Shown here: piece after piece, positions 16,610 to 24,784 of the stretch
How positions within the stretch are numbered: position 1 is the first letter of the stretch
Layout: each line of letters begins with the position of its first letter
Origin: an uncultured Bradyrhizobium sp.
GTDB taxonomy: Bacteria > Pseudomonadota > Alphaproteobacteria > Rhizobiales > Xanthobacteraceae
NCBI RefSeq assembly: GCF_936928535.1
Contig: NZ_CAKZHY010000103.1
Span: 1-41,043 of the forward strand
Reading direction: 5' to 3'
Length of the DNA: 41,043 nt
The notes under the pieces: model-generated
Told to the model about the DNA's origin: nothing
Databases searched by the model: none
What the model saw: only the letters and a program-made list of their open reading frames with translations
Program-made: the position numbers and the translations under genes

Positions 16610-17296
16610 TTAGCCATCAGTTCGTCCAAAAAGTACAGTCCTATAAATATCAATCGCTTCACAACTCGAGACCGCTCGACCGCTGGGAGACGGCAGCGAG
16701 AAGAACTTGATCTCTCGACCACCAATCTTCATCCGGTCAAACGGCTGGGTCCGGTCGATCGTACGATCATTGCGTCGACGTTCGCGGTAAGCACGGAGGC
16801 GAGCTGACTGCCCCATTGCCATAAGCGACCATTCAAGCGCTCTATCGCTCGTGAAGGCCAAAGCCTCTATTGTCGGGTGCTGCACCAAGACCTCAGCAAA
16901 ATTTACACACTCGCCAGGTAAAGGCTCGATGATGTCGTCGTCGGCCGAACTGCATTCGCGGCCGATTTTCCTCCGGTAGGTTTGCAAGACATCCTTCATC
17001 CACAGACGACTACGCCTAAGATAGTCCCGTGCCGCTTCGCCAAACTCTTGTGCACTCGCTTCGTCATTCGGCAGCACCCTTCCCTGGTCCGCGGCAATTT
17101 TGTTTAGCCAGAGCCACATGTTGTTATGGCCAGAGCCATAGAAAAACTTGAAATCGAGTTTGTGTGCTCGGACGCCTTCGCATTGGGCATTGGAGAACCT
17201 GGGCGGCGGAGCCGTGCCGACAATTAGCAACCGGACGTTAGCAGGGATGGTTTCTGAGTTGTACGGGTGCTTTTCCGGATAAGACATTCTTGCCAT
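16610..17296 (-). CDS. Uracil-DNA-glycosylase-fold protein (228 aa)
   Basis: The N-terminal region reads NVRLLIVGTAPPP (residues 20-32) then FFYGSGHNNMWLWLNKIA (51-68). This order and spacing match motif 1 and the following aromatic/Asn loop of the UDG superfamily (MUG/TDG-like and uncharacterised clades with GT-PP in place of G-NPG). The late HPTIEALAFTSDRALEW segment may correspond to the second half of the fold. If active it would remove damaged bases; proteins of this fold also appear in defence and stress loci. I chose the ATG at 17296; MSYPEK at 17287 has a better spaced GGAAG. The 3' end abuts the DUF2235 breakpoint. Confidence 0.5.
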   Translation of the reverse strand: MARMSYPEKHPYNSETIPANVRLLIVGTAPPPRFSNAQCEGVRAHKLDFKFFYGSGHNNMWLWLNKIAADQGRVLPNDEASAQEFGEAARDYLRRSRLWMKDVLQTYRRKIGRECSSADDDIIEPLPGECVNFAEVLVQHPTIEALAFTSDRALEWSLMAMGQSARLRAYRERRRNDRTIDRTQPFDRMKIGGREIKFFSLPSPSGRAVSSCEAIDIYRTVLFGRTDG

Positions 17297-17540
17297 CTTC
17301 CGTTGAACGAGCAGGCGCTAACGGCTACACCTTTAGTATAGCCAATAAGGAAATGCTCGAACCTTGTAGCGCAGGCCGACACTACCCACCGCTGCGCCTG
17401 ATGCGACTGCGCATTGAGCTTCTTGTTATGCCGTCGGTGCCGCGACACATCCCAAACTCGATTCGCTGCCGCTGACCACGGATCCATGCGCCAGTCACCG
17501 CTGCCCGAGCGGTAGAATGTCGGACAGCTCCGCCGCTTGA
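17297..17540. other. Intergenic region
   Basis: No gene seen. It should hold the promoter of the minus-strand UDG-like gene. Confidence 0.4.
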
Positions 17541-17765
17541 AATCAGCTCGCGACTCACGCCAAATCCTGGTTCCTGGGGAATTTCATTACATGCATCAGC
17601 GCTTGCACGACCTTCCGCTCGAAAGGATTCTCATGGGAAGGGCACGACGAGAATGACCCTGCCTGTGGTCGCGGATGGGCTATGATCGGCACTGCGGGCA
17701 GGCTCGTCGGCCACTTCTACATCCACAATGGCGACGATTCAGCCTTCGTTTGCGAACGCGGCTGA
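17541..17765 (+). pseudogene. Fragment of a small conserved 'WEG-DE' protein
   Basis: A frame open from the stop at 17538 to the stop at 17765 has no start codon. It contains SWEGHDENDPACGRGWAMIG and then GHFYIHNGDDSAFVCERG. This pattern (F-WEG-DE-D---G-GWA---G---G---FHNGD-S-F---R) is that of a small protein family I remember from rhizobial genomes, often near mobile DNA. Only the C-terminal part is present and the N-terminus is replaced by atypical sequence, so it is a remnant. Confidence 0.4.
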
Positions 17766-17856
17766 GTTCTTCAACAGCCTGCTAGGCGAGTTCTGTTGCA
17801 ACCGGTCTGTGTGACCAGATAAAACGGCGAGTTCGCTTTAATGCGGGATTGTCCAT

Positions 17857-18672
17857 ATGACCGATCCAAAAATCGAGTTCGACCTGCAAGCAAGCATAAG
17901 AGAGAATGGAGCCCTTCTGCACGCGATCAACCGCATTCGACATGAATTTCTCCGAAGACACCTGATTCCGCATGAAGTTCTCGTCAAAGATGCAGACGTG
18001 CCGCCTGACGTATATGCAGTGAGGTTGCGAGACTACTTGGAGGAGCGTGGCCTTCATTCATCGGCTTCTTTCCTCGCACATCTGGCTCCGCTTATTGGAA
18101 AATGCCCCCCTAAGTTCATACTCCGCATCATCTTTCCTGAAATCGAGGAGATGTTCCGTCAAAAAGTCTACGAAGCGTCAGCTAGGACCGTGGTGAAATT
18201 TCGCGAAGCTCGTTTTATTGTTCTGAATCACATCACGAAGAGCACGCCAGCTCATATCATCGAGATACTTTCCAAGACTGATGCATTCCTCTTGATCCAA
18301 CTTGTGTTCCTCGACCTGGCATATACCGATGTGAAGGAAATAAAGGCTACGTCATCTCGCGAGGAACGACGGGCATATCTGCGGCTGCAGCGATCTCTCG
18401 AATACATAGGCAATAGGCACGAGATCCTCCACGGCTTGAGACCCGCTGGTCGTAGCAAGCCGATTTCAGATAGCATGATCACGAACGTGCTGACCCTGTA
18501 CGTCTCCGCCGCCAGGATTTGCGAGTATCTATCCGAGATTATAATCGCGCGGAACAGCCCTCGCCTCCAGGGCTCATATGACGCCGGGCGGCGAGAATTC
18601 ATCGCATTGAACACAAAAGTCGCCGAGATATTCAGGCTGTTTAGCCGCGTCTTACCACGGACGATCGATTGA
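17857..18672 (+). CDS. Hypothetical helical protein with HEPN-like R-x4-H motif (271 aa)
   Basis: I do not recognise the family. The protein is highly helical and charged, with no membrane segment or signal. Near residues 183-194 it reads YIGNRHEILHGL. R187 and H192 form R-x4-H, followed by Gly, which matches the catalytic R-x4-6-H of HEPN ribonuclease domains (compare 'RN-IAHG'). If this is a HEPN domain the product could be an RNase toxin or defence effector. A chance match in a helix is also possible. The start ATG 17857 lacks a good ribosome-binding site. GC is lower than in the right half of the window, suggesting transfer. The neighbours are remnants and the STAND/RES locus. Confidence 0.6.
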   Translation: MTDPKIEFDLQASIRENGALLHAINRIRHEFLRRHLIPHEVLVKDADVPPDVYAVRLRDYLEERGLHSSASFLAHLAPLIGKCPPKFILRIIFPEIEEMFRQKVYEASARTVVKFREARFIVLNHITKSTPAHIIEILSKTDAFLLIQLVFLDLAYTDVKEIKATSSREERRAYLRLQRSLEYIGNRHEILHGLRPAGRSKPISDSMITNVLTLYVSAARICEYLSEIIIARNSPRLQGSYDAGRREFIALNTKVAEIFRLFSRVLPRTID

Positions 18673-18822
18673 TCATACGGTAGCCGCTTGGAGAACCGAC
18701 GAGCGGCGACAGTTACATTCAATATCACCCAAGTCGGTGTGTCGGCTTTCGCTCCATCGAGCTAGTTGCGGTGCGTGAACTCGCGCACGAACGAAAAACG
18801 GGCGTGTCTAGTGCGGTTTGTG

Positions 18823-18842
18823 GTGCGGCGGTCGCGCCGCAC
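18823..18842. repeat. Perfect 8-bp hairpin next to the tRNA remnant
   Basis: GTGCGGCG-GTCG-CGCCGCAC. There is no T-run after it. It may be a structural remnant or protein-binding site near the tRNA-like fragment. Confidence 0.4.
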
Positions 18843-18873
18843 GCAACGAGAACGAAGTAACTATTGATCCTCT

Positions 18874-18928
18874 TGGTGGGCCCAGCAAAACTCGAACCTG
18901 CGACCAGAACGTTTTAAGCGGTCTGCTC
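18874..18928 (-). pseudogene. 3' half of a tRNA, degenerate
   Basis: On the minus strand this reads as a tRNA 3' part: GAGCAGACCG, anticodon loop CTTAAAA, then a T-arm-like GCAGGTTCGAGTTTTGC and GGGCCCACCA. It closely resembles the 3' half of alphaproteobacterial tRNA-Met(CAT), in which the loop is CTCATAA. The anticodon stem no longer pairs well (ACCG against CGTT) and the 5' half is absent. tRNA 3' halves are typical leftovers of integrative-element attachment sites. Confidence 0.6.
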
Positions 18929-20307
18929 GAAGCATCGGGATGCGCATCGGCTAAGCTCCGATGATCAAGTTAGCCTCCGCGCTCTCAGCGCGGTACGCCG
19001 AATTCGCCCAGGTGTCTTGGGAGCTAATGTAGACCGACGGTTTGCCGAGGCGGACGAAAATATTCGATCGAGGGTAATGTCAGAATTTGCCTTTCGAGGG
19101 GACATCCAAACAATTGAACTCGCAGCAAGCTTGGCAAAACTTGATGCAAGCGATTCCGTTCGAGGGGCAGTCGCTGAGGGGCTGGCCTTTAGGAGGGCCG
19201 ACGTTCTGCTAGTCGATTTGCTTCAAACGTCGGGCCCGACCGTTTGGCGAAAGCTTGCAAAGGACGGTTACGATCGCGAAATTGTGGACCCGGCCATCCG
19301 CGAGCGGCTTAAGGCTGAACGTGAGGAGATGGATGCCGAATCGACCGATGATATCGCGCACCTCTTCTCTCTTATTCAAAACGACGGGCCACCTTCCGAA
19401 GTCCAAACGGCATTAGAAGCGCTTGAATTTGGCCGCAAGGACGACCGCTCCCCACACCTACTTTACGAAATTCGCCAGAAATATCCCGCTGCAATCGCAA
19501 ACGCTTGCCGAACTTGGCTCAAAACCGGGAAACAGCTTCCGCTCCAGATAGACGAACATCTAAATGAGGTACCACCGCGACCAGATCCGGCTGTTTCTAG
19601 CCATTGCGACTGCTGATAGTACGGATAGATCGTCTTTGGTGGCGGCCGCCTTGTGCGATACGGGCGAAGTGGCAACCCTTCTGGACATAACAAGCAAGAA
19701 GCACAACGCGCTCGTCGGTCAATCATACTCTACGCATCGCACCCTCTATGATGAGCTTCGGGTATTCGAGCAACGTATTGCGAATACCCAAGACGAGGCC
19801 TTTGTTGGCGCTTTACTTGCAGGGAACGTTTGGAAAGGCCCGAGGCGGTATAGATAGGCGAGATATTGTGCTCAAGGTGGCGAGCCAACTGCAGGGGTCC
19901 CCCACTGTCCTAGCCGAAGCGAAAGCGCGCTATCTTAATGATCCGAGTGACACGCCTTTTGGAGTTAGCTCTCGCGGAAGTTGGCGGACCCGACATAGTT
20001 GTTTCAATTGTCCGCGCCTACGCACAACGAAGGCAAACATTTTATAGCGTGCTAGCCCACGATACGGGAAGCCGCGACACAGCGGCAGCCGTCGAGCAAT
20101 TGGTCTGGCGCCTACGAGCTTCATCCCCAGCCTCTGATAGAGCTTCGCAAAGAGCTGTATGGCCTCCTTGGCGGGCCCAGCGAGGAGTTGGGACGGAAAG
20201 GACTTCTGGCAATTGATCGGCTTCGCGACGAGTACGGCGTGTCAGATTGCGAACCGCGCCATCCCGACATACAGGCCGGCGGTACCTGGCCGCGCGTCAG
20301 CGGCTGA
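18918..20307 (+). pseudogene. HEAT-repeat protein gene broken into successive frames
   Basis: Five consecutive stretches read as one helical-repeat protein but in changing frames. They are about 18918-19590 (SLRALSAVRR..., RSRVMSEFAFRGDIQTIELAASLAKLD, GAVAEGLAFRRADVLL); 19590-19845 (RLFLAIATADSTDRSSLVAAALCD); 19850-19960 (RRDIVLKVASQLQGSPTVLAEAKARYL); 19960-20110 (LLELALAEVGGPDIVVSIV); and 20113-20307 (LIELRKELYGLLGGPSEE...). Each step moves the frame in the same direction. The leucine/alanine helix pairs fit HEAT/ARM repeats, as in C-termini of NACHT/STAND proteins. No start codon or ATPase part is present, so the 5' end is probably lost. Alternatively the first junction is two overlapping genes, since ATG 19564 opens the second frame. 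Confidence 0.55.
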
Positions 20308-20439
20308 CTGCGAATCAAACGCCGCCAGCCCGGCCTAGAGGGCAGGTGCCCCACCGAGGCCGCCGGAAATAATCATGCGATCGCAATATCTTAATCAGCG
20401 TCACCGACGCTCCCATTTACTTTTTCTCAAACGTATCTT
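20308..20439. promoter_or_regulatory. Probable promoter/operator region of the STAND-RES locus
   Basis: The region becomes AT-rich just before the gene (TTTACTTTTTCTCAAACGTA). There is no ribosome-binding site in front of ATG 20440 or 20452. An imperfect symmetric element, CGTAT (20432-20436) and ATACG (20456-20460), overlaps the start codons and could be an operator for the XRE domain encoded by this very gene. Confidence 0.35.
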
Positions 20440-23400
20440 ATGTGTATTAGAATGAATACGCAAAAGAAGCGCACGACAAAGCGGCCCGCCAGATACGAGA
20501 AGTTCGGGCAACTCCTCGCGCGGCTACGGGTCGCCGCCCGCATCGAGCGGCAGGCGGATTTCGCCAACATGCTCGAGGCAACACAGCAGACCGTGAGCCG
20601 CTGGGAAGCAGGGCTTTCGCGTCCGCGCGAAAACCAAATTGCTCAAATCGCAACGGCCTTAGGTGTCAAACCCGGTGAGCTCTTGGAAGCTGCCAGGTAC
20701 TCGCTGCCGACCGTCGTTGCGAGCTTTGACAAACCGTTTCCTGTCGACGCCCTCTCCCCGGAAACGTTTGAGCGCCTGTGCGCTTACCTCGTGCAGCGGA
20801 TGCATCCCGATGCGGAGATCCACCTTGCAGGTGGCCGGGGTCACACGCAGGACGGCACCGATGTGCTGATGACCCTTCCAGACGGGACCAAATACTCTTT
20901 CCAGTGCAAGCGCACCGAGGAGTTCGGCCCCCAGAAGGTCCATGCCGCAGTTGCCAAGCATACGATCAAGGCCAACAAAAAGGTGCTCGTGCTAAGTCGC
21001 GTGGCCAGCCCGCAGACGCGGGAGGCCTTGGCTATGCACAAAGGCTGGGAGCTGTGGGACAAGGATGACCTGTCTCTGAAAATCCGCGCCTTAGATAAGG
21101 TGGATCAGCTTGCCCTCGTAGACATCTTCTTTACAGGGCGGCGCTTTGAACTTCTCGGGGTCACGGAGGAAGGTGCCTGGGAAACGACTGACGAGTTCTT
21201 TGCCGCGTTTCAGAGCGAGGCAGCCCTGTTCAACCACACTTGGAAGCTGGTGGGACGGGCCGAACCACTCCGAGAGCTTGCCGACCACCTTAAGGATAAC
21301 AACGCTCGAATTATCTTCCTGGTCGGATCGGCTGGAAGCGGCAAGTCGCGCCTATTGAAGGACGCCATCGAGAGCTACGAAGCCTCACATAAGGCAACAC
21401 GTGTAAGATTTCTCGCCCGAACAGCCGAAGCAAAAAAGCGCAGTCTGGAAGAGCTTGGCGAGAGGCCCTCGCTCCTCGTTGTTGACGATGCCCACGACCG
21501 CAATGACCTGCCTATCTTGTTTCAACACGCGGCGGCAACCAGTAACGCCAAGCTTGTTCTAGCGTCAAGGCCTTACGGGCTCGATCATCTCAAGGCCCAG
21601 GCGAGCAACTACTCGCTCATCGAGACCGCGCGAGAGGTCAAGCTGGTTTCCCTGTCCAAGAGCGAAGCCGAGGAGCTTGCTAAGCAGGTCTTGAAGAAGG
21701 AAAAGGGACCGCCAGAGGCCGCAAAAGACATCGCAAACCTTACCTACGACTGCCCTCTGGCTACGGTGGTCGGCGCGCAGATTGTTGCGAGAGACAAGAA
21801 GCATTTTGACCTTGCCAAGAACGAGGAAAAATTCCGTTCGACCCTCTTCGGCAGGTTTGAGAACGTTATCGCCGGCGAGTTAGGACAGAAGTCTGATGGC
21901 GAGCCAATTAAGAAGCTTCTCAGCGTCATCTCTCTTTTCCAGCCCTTCTATCTTGATGATCCGCAGTTGCTCAAGGTCATTCAAGATCTCGAAGGCATTG
22001 CGCCACACGATGCCAGCAGGCTTTTCAAGCTACTGATAGATGCCGGTGTGTTGTTTAAGCGCGGCGCAAGGTATCGCTTGTCTCCCGATATCCTTGCCGA
22101 TTATGTGACCGAGGCCGCCTGTGTCGGCGCTGACCGTCAATCCACCGGGTATGCCGAGACCGCCTTTGATCTCGCGGGAGACCGGCTTGCCGATAATCTG
22201 CTTCTCAATCTGGGAAAGCTGGACTGGCGGCTCTCTAACGGTGACGCAAGCAACAGCGATCTTCTGAACGGCGTCTGGCGCAAACTCAAACCGCGTTCGG
22301 ATTACCAGGACCCGCATATTCGCGCGGTTGAGGGGGTTGCTTACTATCAGCCGCTTCGTGCAATTGAGTTTGGGGAAGCCCTGATCAGGCGGGGCGAGTT
22401 CACGTCTCAGCTCTCCACATTATTCAAGCACGCGGCTTTCAACCTCTCATATGTTGAGCGCGCGTGTTCAGCGCTTTGGGAACTGGGAAAGGATGACAAG
22501 CGCGAACTGCACTCGCACCCCAATCACCCGATCCGCACGTTGGCAGAGCTTTGCGAAGTCGCTCCGAACAAGCCGCTCATCTTCAATGAGAAGATTGTCG
22601 AATTCGCTTTGCAGCTCGCGGACGACCCGACGGCATGGAACGCCCACTACACTCCCTTCGATGTTCTGAAGGCGATTTTTCAGACCGAGGGTCACACGAC
22701 CGAAAGCAAAAATCATACGGTCACTTTCAAGCCGTTCACGGTGGCCGCCAAGGCGGTGGCCTCCCTCAGAAAGCGAGCAGTCACGACTACGATCGCTCTT
22801 TTAGGAAGCCCAAATATTCGCGTCGCCACACGGGCTGCGGAGGCGCTCGGTCACGCGCTGCATTATCCGAGAGGCATGTTCAATGCCAAGGTCGATAAAT
22901 CACTTTACGACGAGTGGACTAGGATCTTTTGCGAGACCATTGAGGAGATTGAGAAATCCGCACGTTCGCATGCGTATGACCCCCTCGTCCTGGTGGGCCT
23001 TGTTAAAGCGATCTCATGGCATGACCAGTACAGCAATACAGCGACCGCCAAGCCGGCTAAGAAGCTGAAGAAACTCCTGACAGCGTCGCTGGATTATCGC
23101 GTCTTCGCAACCTTAAGCGATGGATACGGTATGGAGTTTCGGCGCTTCAACCCGAAAACTCACGAGGCCGAGTGGGACAAATATCTCAAGTCGCTTGCTG
23201 CCGAGCTCATCGCGAAGTTTCCCGCTGAAGAGGATCTCAGGCGCTTCATCGCTGAGCAACTGGAACACATTCGGGCTGCAAATCCCAACGAGTCGGCCTC
23301 CCCTCACGTTCTATATAGCACGCTGTTAAGAGCAGCGCCGACAATGCCTGAAGCAACCATCGCAGATGCCCTTAAGAATTCTGCATCCCCCACCGCGCGC

Positions 23401-24513
23401 TTTGCGGGCGACGCTCTGCAGACATTGTGGCTTGGAGACGTTGGCGCGGGGCGAAGCGCGATGCAGCAGATGTTGGGGTGTCCCAGCCCCGAGTTGCATG
23501 CGTGCGTCGGCAGGGCACTCTCGGTCATAAACTTCGGCGATCGGCCTTATGGCCCTGAAGAGGCCCAGGCGCTTGAACAACTTGTGTCGTCCGAGAACGA
23601 GTGGACCGCTTACTCCGGCATCCATGCGCTGCGCTCGCTCTCACGAGCGAACGCCGAAGAAGCGCTGCGGCTCGCCCGCCTGACGAACATCGGCGCCTCC
23701 CCACGGCTCGCAGATGAACTTCTCTGCCTCTTTGTCTTTGGTGAGGAGCTGCCCTTCCATCTTCTCAGCGAGACAGACGTGAGGTTGCTCTTCGACAAGC
23801 TCATGGACATTCCCAAGCTTGATGGGCATTGGACTGAAGTATTTCTGTCCAACACTTCCAAGAGCTTCCCGGATTTAACGCTGGATTTCCTGATCGCGCG
23901 AATTGAAAAAGCCGTATCTTCCAACACCTGGAACTATCGACCGACGAACCATGGCCCTTATGTTCATGTCCCGCTCAAGTTTCGCGAGGCACCCAACTAT
24001 GGCGCGCTGCTCGCCAAGACGGTGCAATGGATAAGCAACGCCCAATACGATAAGGACCAGCGTGTTCTATTCAATTATCGCGCCCGTGAGCTGTTCGAGG
24101 CCGCTTTTGGCGAATTCGATGAAGAGGTCGTCTCATTTCTCGCGCGATGGTCAGAAACGGCGGACGAAGCCGGCTTCAAGATTATCTCCAATCTTATCGA
24201 AGAAGCCCCGCACACCTTTGTCTTCACACACAAGGACTTCGTACTCGAATTGATGACCAGAGCACAGCGCGTTGGGGCCGAGACCCTCAAGTATGTCGGC
24301 TCGGCACTGTTTTCATCGTCTGTTGGCGGCATTCGGCAGGGCACGGCGGGCGAGCCATTCGCGCGGGATATTGAAACTAAGGAGAGCTGCGAGCAAGTTT
24401 TGGCGACGCTGTCAAAATTTTCGCCTGCATATGAACTTTACGATGGCCTTCTCAAGCACGCGCAAGGCGAGATCGCTCGTTCCTTGCGCGAGCGCGAAGA
24501 ATTCGAGGATTAG
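20440..24513 (+). CDS. XRE-HTH / PD-(D/E)XK nuclease / STAND NTPase / helical-repeat protein (1357 aa)
   Basis: A multidomain defence-type protein. Residues 21-85 are an XRE HTH (FGQLLARLR, ADFANMLEATQQTVSRWEAGLSRP). Residues 100-235 read as an Mrr-like endonuclease: GGRGHTQDGTD141V followed by FQ155-C-K157-R, the D...(E/Q)xK core of PD-(D/E)XK enzymes. Residues 270-480 are a P-loop NTPase with Walker A GSAGSGKS (296-303), Walker B LLVVDD (345-350) and an ASRP sensor (375-378), typical of STAND/NACHT/AAA signalling ATPases. From about 480 to the end it is helical repeats, the usual target-sensing part. This architecture resembles Avs-type sensors with a fused nuclease. It lies 2 bases upstream of a small membrane gene and 271 bases upstream of a RES-domain gene. 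ATG 20452 is an alternative start. Confidence 0.88.
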   Translation: MCIRMNTQKKRTTKRPARYEKFGQLLARLRVAARIERQADFANMLEATQQTVSRWEAGLSRPRENQIAQIATALGVKPGELLEAARYSLPTVVASFDKPFPVDALSPETFERLCAYLVQRMHPDAEIHLAGGRGHTQDGTDVLMTLPDGTKYSFQCKRTEEFGPQKVHAAVAKHTIKANKKVLVLSRVASPQTREALAMHKGWELWDKDDLSLKIRALDKVDQLALVDIFFTGRRFELLGVTEEGAWETTDEFFAAFQSEAALFNHTWKLVGRAEPLRELADHLKDNNARIIFLVGSAGSGKSRLLKDAIESYEASHKATRVRFLARTAEAKKRSLEELGERPSLLVVDDAHDRNDLPILFQHAAATSNAKLVLASRPYGLDHLKAQASNYSLIETAREVKLVSLSKSEAEELAKQVLKKEKGPPEAAKDIANLTYDCPLATVVGAQIVARDKKHFDLAKNEEKFRSTLFGRFENVIAGELGQKSDGEPIKKLLSVISLFQPFYLDDPQLLKVIQDLEGIAPHDASRLFKLLIDAGVLFKRGARYRLSPDILADYVTEAACVGADRQSTGYAETAFDLAGDRLADNLLLNLGKLDWRLSNGDASNSDLLNGVWRKLKPRSDYQDPHIRAVEGVAYYQPLRAIEFGEALIRRGEFTSQLSTLFKHAAFNLSYVERACSALWELGKDDKRELHSHPNHPIRTLAELCEVAPNKPLIFNEKIVEFALQLADDPTAWNAHYTPFDVLKAIFQTEGHTTESKNHTVTFKPFTVAAKAVASLRKRAVTTTIALLGSPNIRVATRAAEALGHALHYPRGMFNAKVDKSLYDEWTRIFCETIEEIEKSARSHAYDPLVLVGLVKAISWHDQYSNTATAKPAKKLKKLLTASLDYRVFATLSDGYGMEFRRFNPKTHEAEWDKYLKSLAAELIAKFPAEEDLRRFIAEQLEHIRAANPNESASPHVLYSTLLRAAPTMPEATIADALKNSASPTARFAGDALQTLWLGDVGAGRSAMQQMLGCPSPELHACVGRALSVINFGDRPYGPEEAQALEQLVSSENEWTAYSGIHALRSLSRANAEEALRLARLTNIGASPRLADELLCLFVFGEELPFHLLSETDVRLLFDKLMDIPKLDGHWTEVFLSNTSKSFPDLTLDFLIARIEKAVSSNTWNYRPTNHGPYVHVPLKFREAPNYGALLAKTVQWISNAQYDKDQRVLFNYRARELFEAAFGEFDEEVVSFLARWSETADEAGFKIISNLIEEAPHTFVFTHKDFVLELMTRAQRVGAETLKYVGSALFSSSVGGIRQGTAGEPFARDIETKESCEQVLATLSKFSPAYELYDGLLKHAQGEIARSLREREEFED

Positions 24514-24515
24514 CG

Positions 24516-24680
24516 ATGGAGCGCTTCGAGCTCACGGTCGTTGCTCAAAGTTCGCAATCCGTTTGGGTGGCTGTCCTCGTCGTCGCGCTCATCTGCACTA
24601 CCATCATCGCCGTCGCGGCGTCGGTTGCAGTGGCAAAGCTTTGGCAGGGACATCCCGAAGCGCGCAAGAAACGTCGCTAG
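24516..24680 (+). CDS. 54-residue single-helix membrane protein between the STAND and RES genes
   Basis: The ATG lies two bases after the STAND stop and translation probably depends on coupling. The product has an N-terminal polar part (MERFELTVVAQSSQS), one long hydrophobic helix (about residues 16-40) and a basic C-terminus (LWQGHPEARKKRR), so the C-terminus is likely cytoplasmic. I know no family for it. Placement inside the locus suggests a membrane anchor, a pore-like effector or an inhibitor of a neighbour. Confidence 0.6.
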   Translation: MERFELTVVAQSSQSVWVAVLVVALICTTIIAVAASVAVAKLWQGHPEARKKRR

Positions 24681-24784
24681 TGCGCCTGCTCTCCACCTCA
24701 CTCCAAATCACGAGACCCGATCTGCCGCGGTCATATCGCGCTTCAAGTTCATTACCCTCCAAAAGATAAGGCAACAGCCTACCC

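Noticed and set aside
20163..20180. TTGGCGGGCCCAGC looks like a second copy of the tRNA 3' end seen at 18874.
   Set aside because: Similarity ends after about 14 bases, the T-arm is absent, and the bases read as codons of the HEAT-repeat pseudogene (YGLLGGPSEE).
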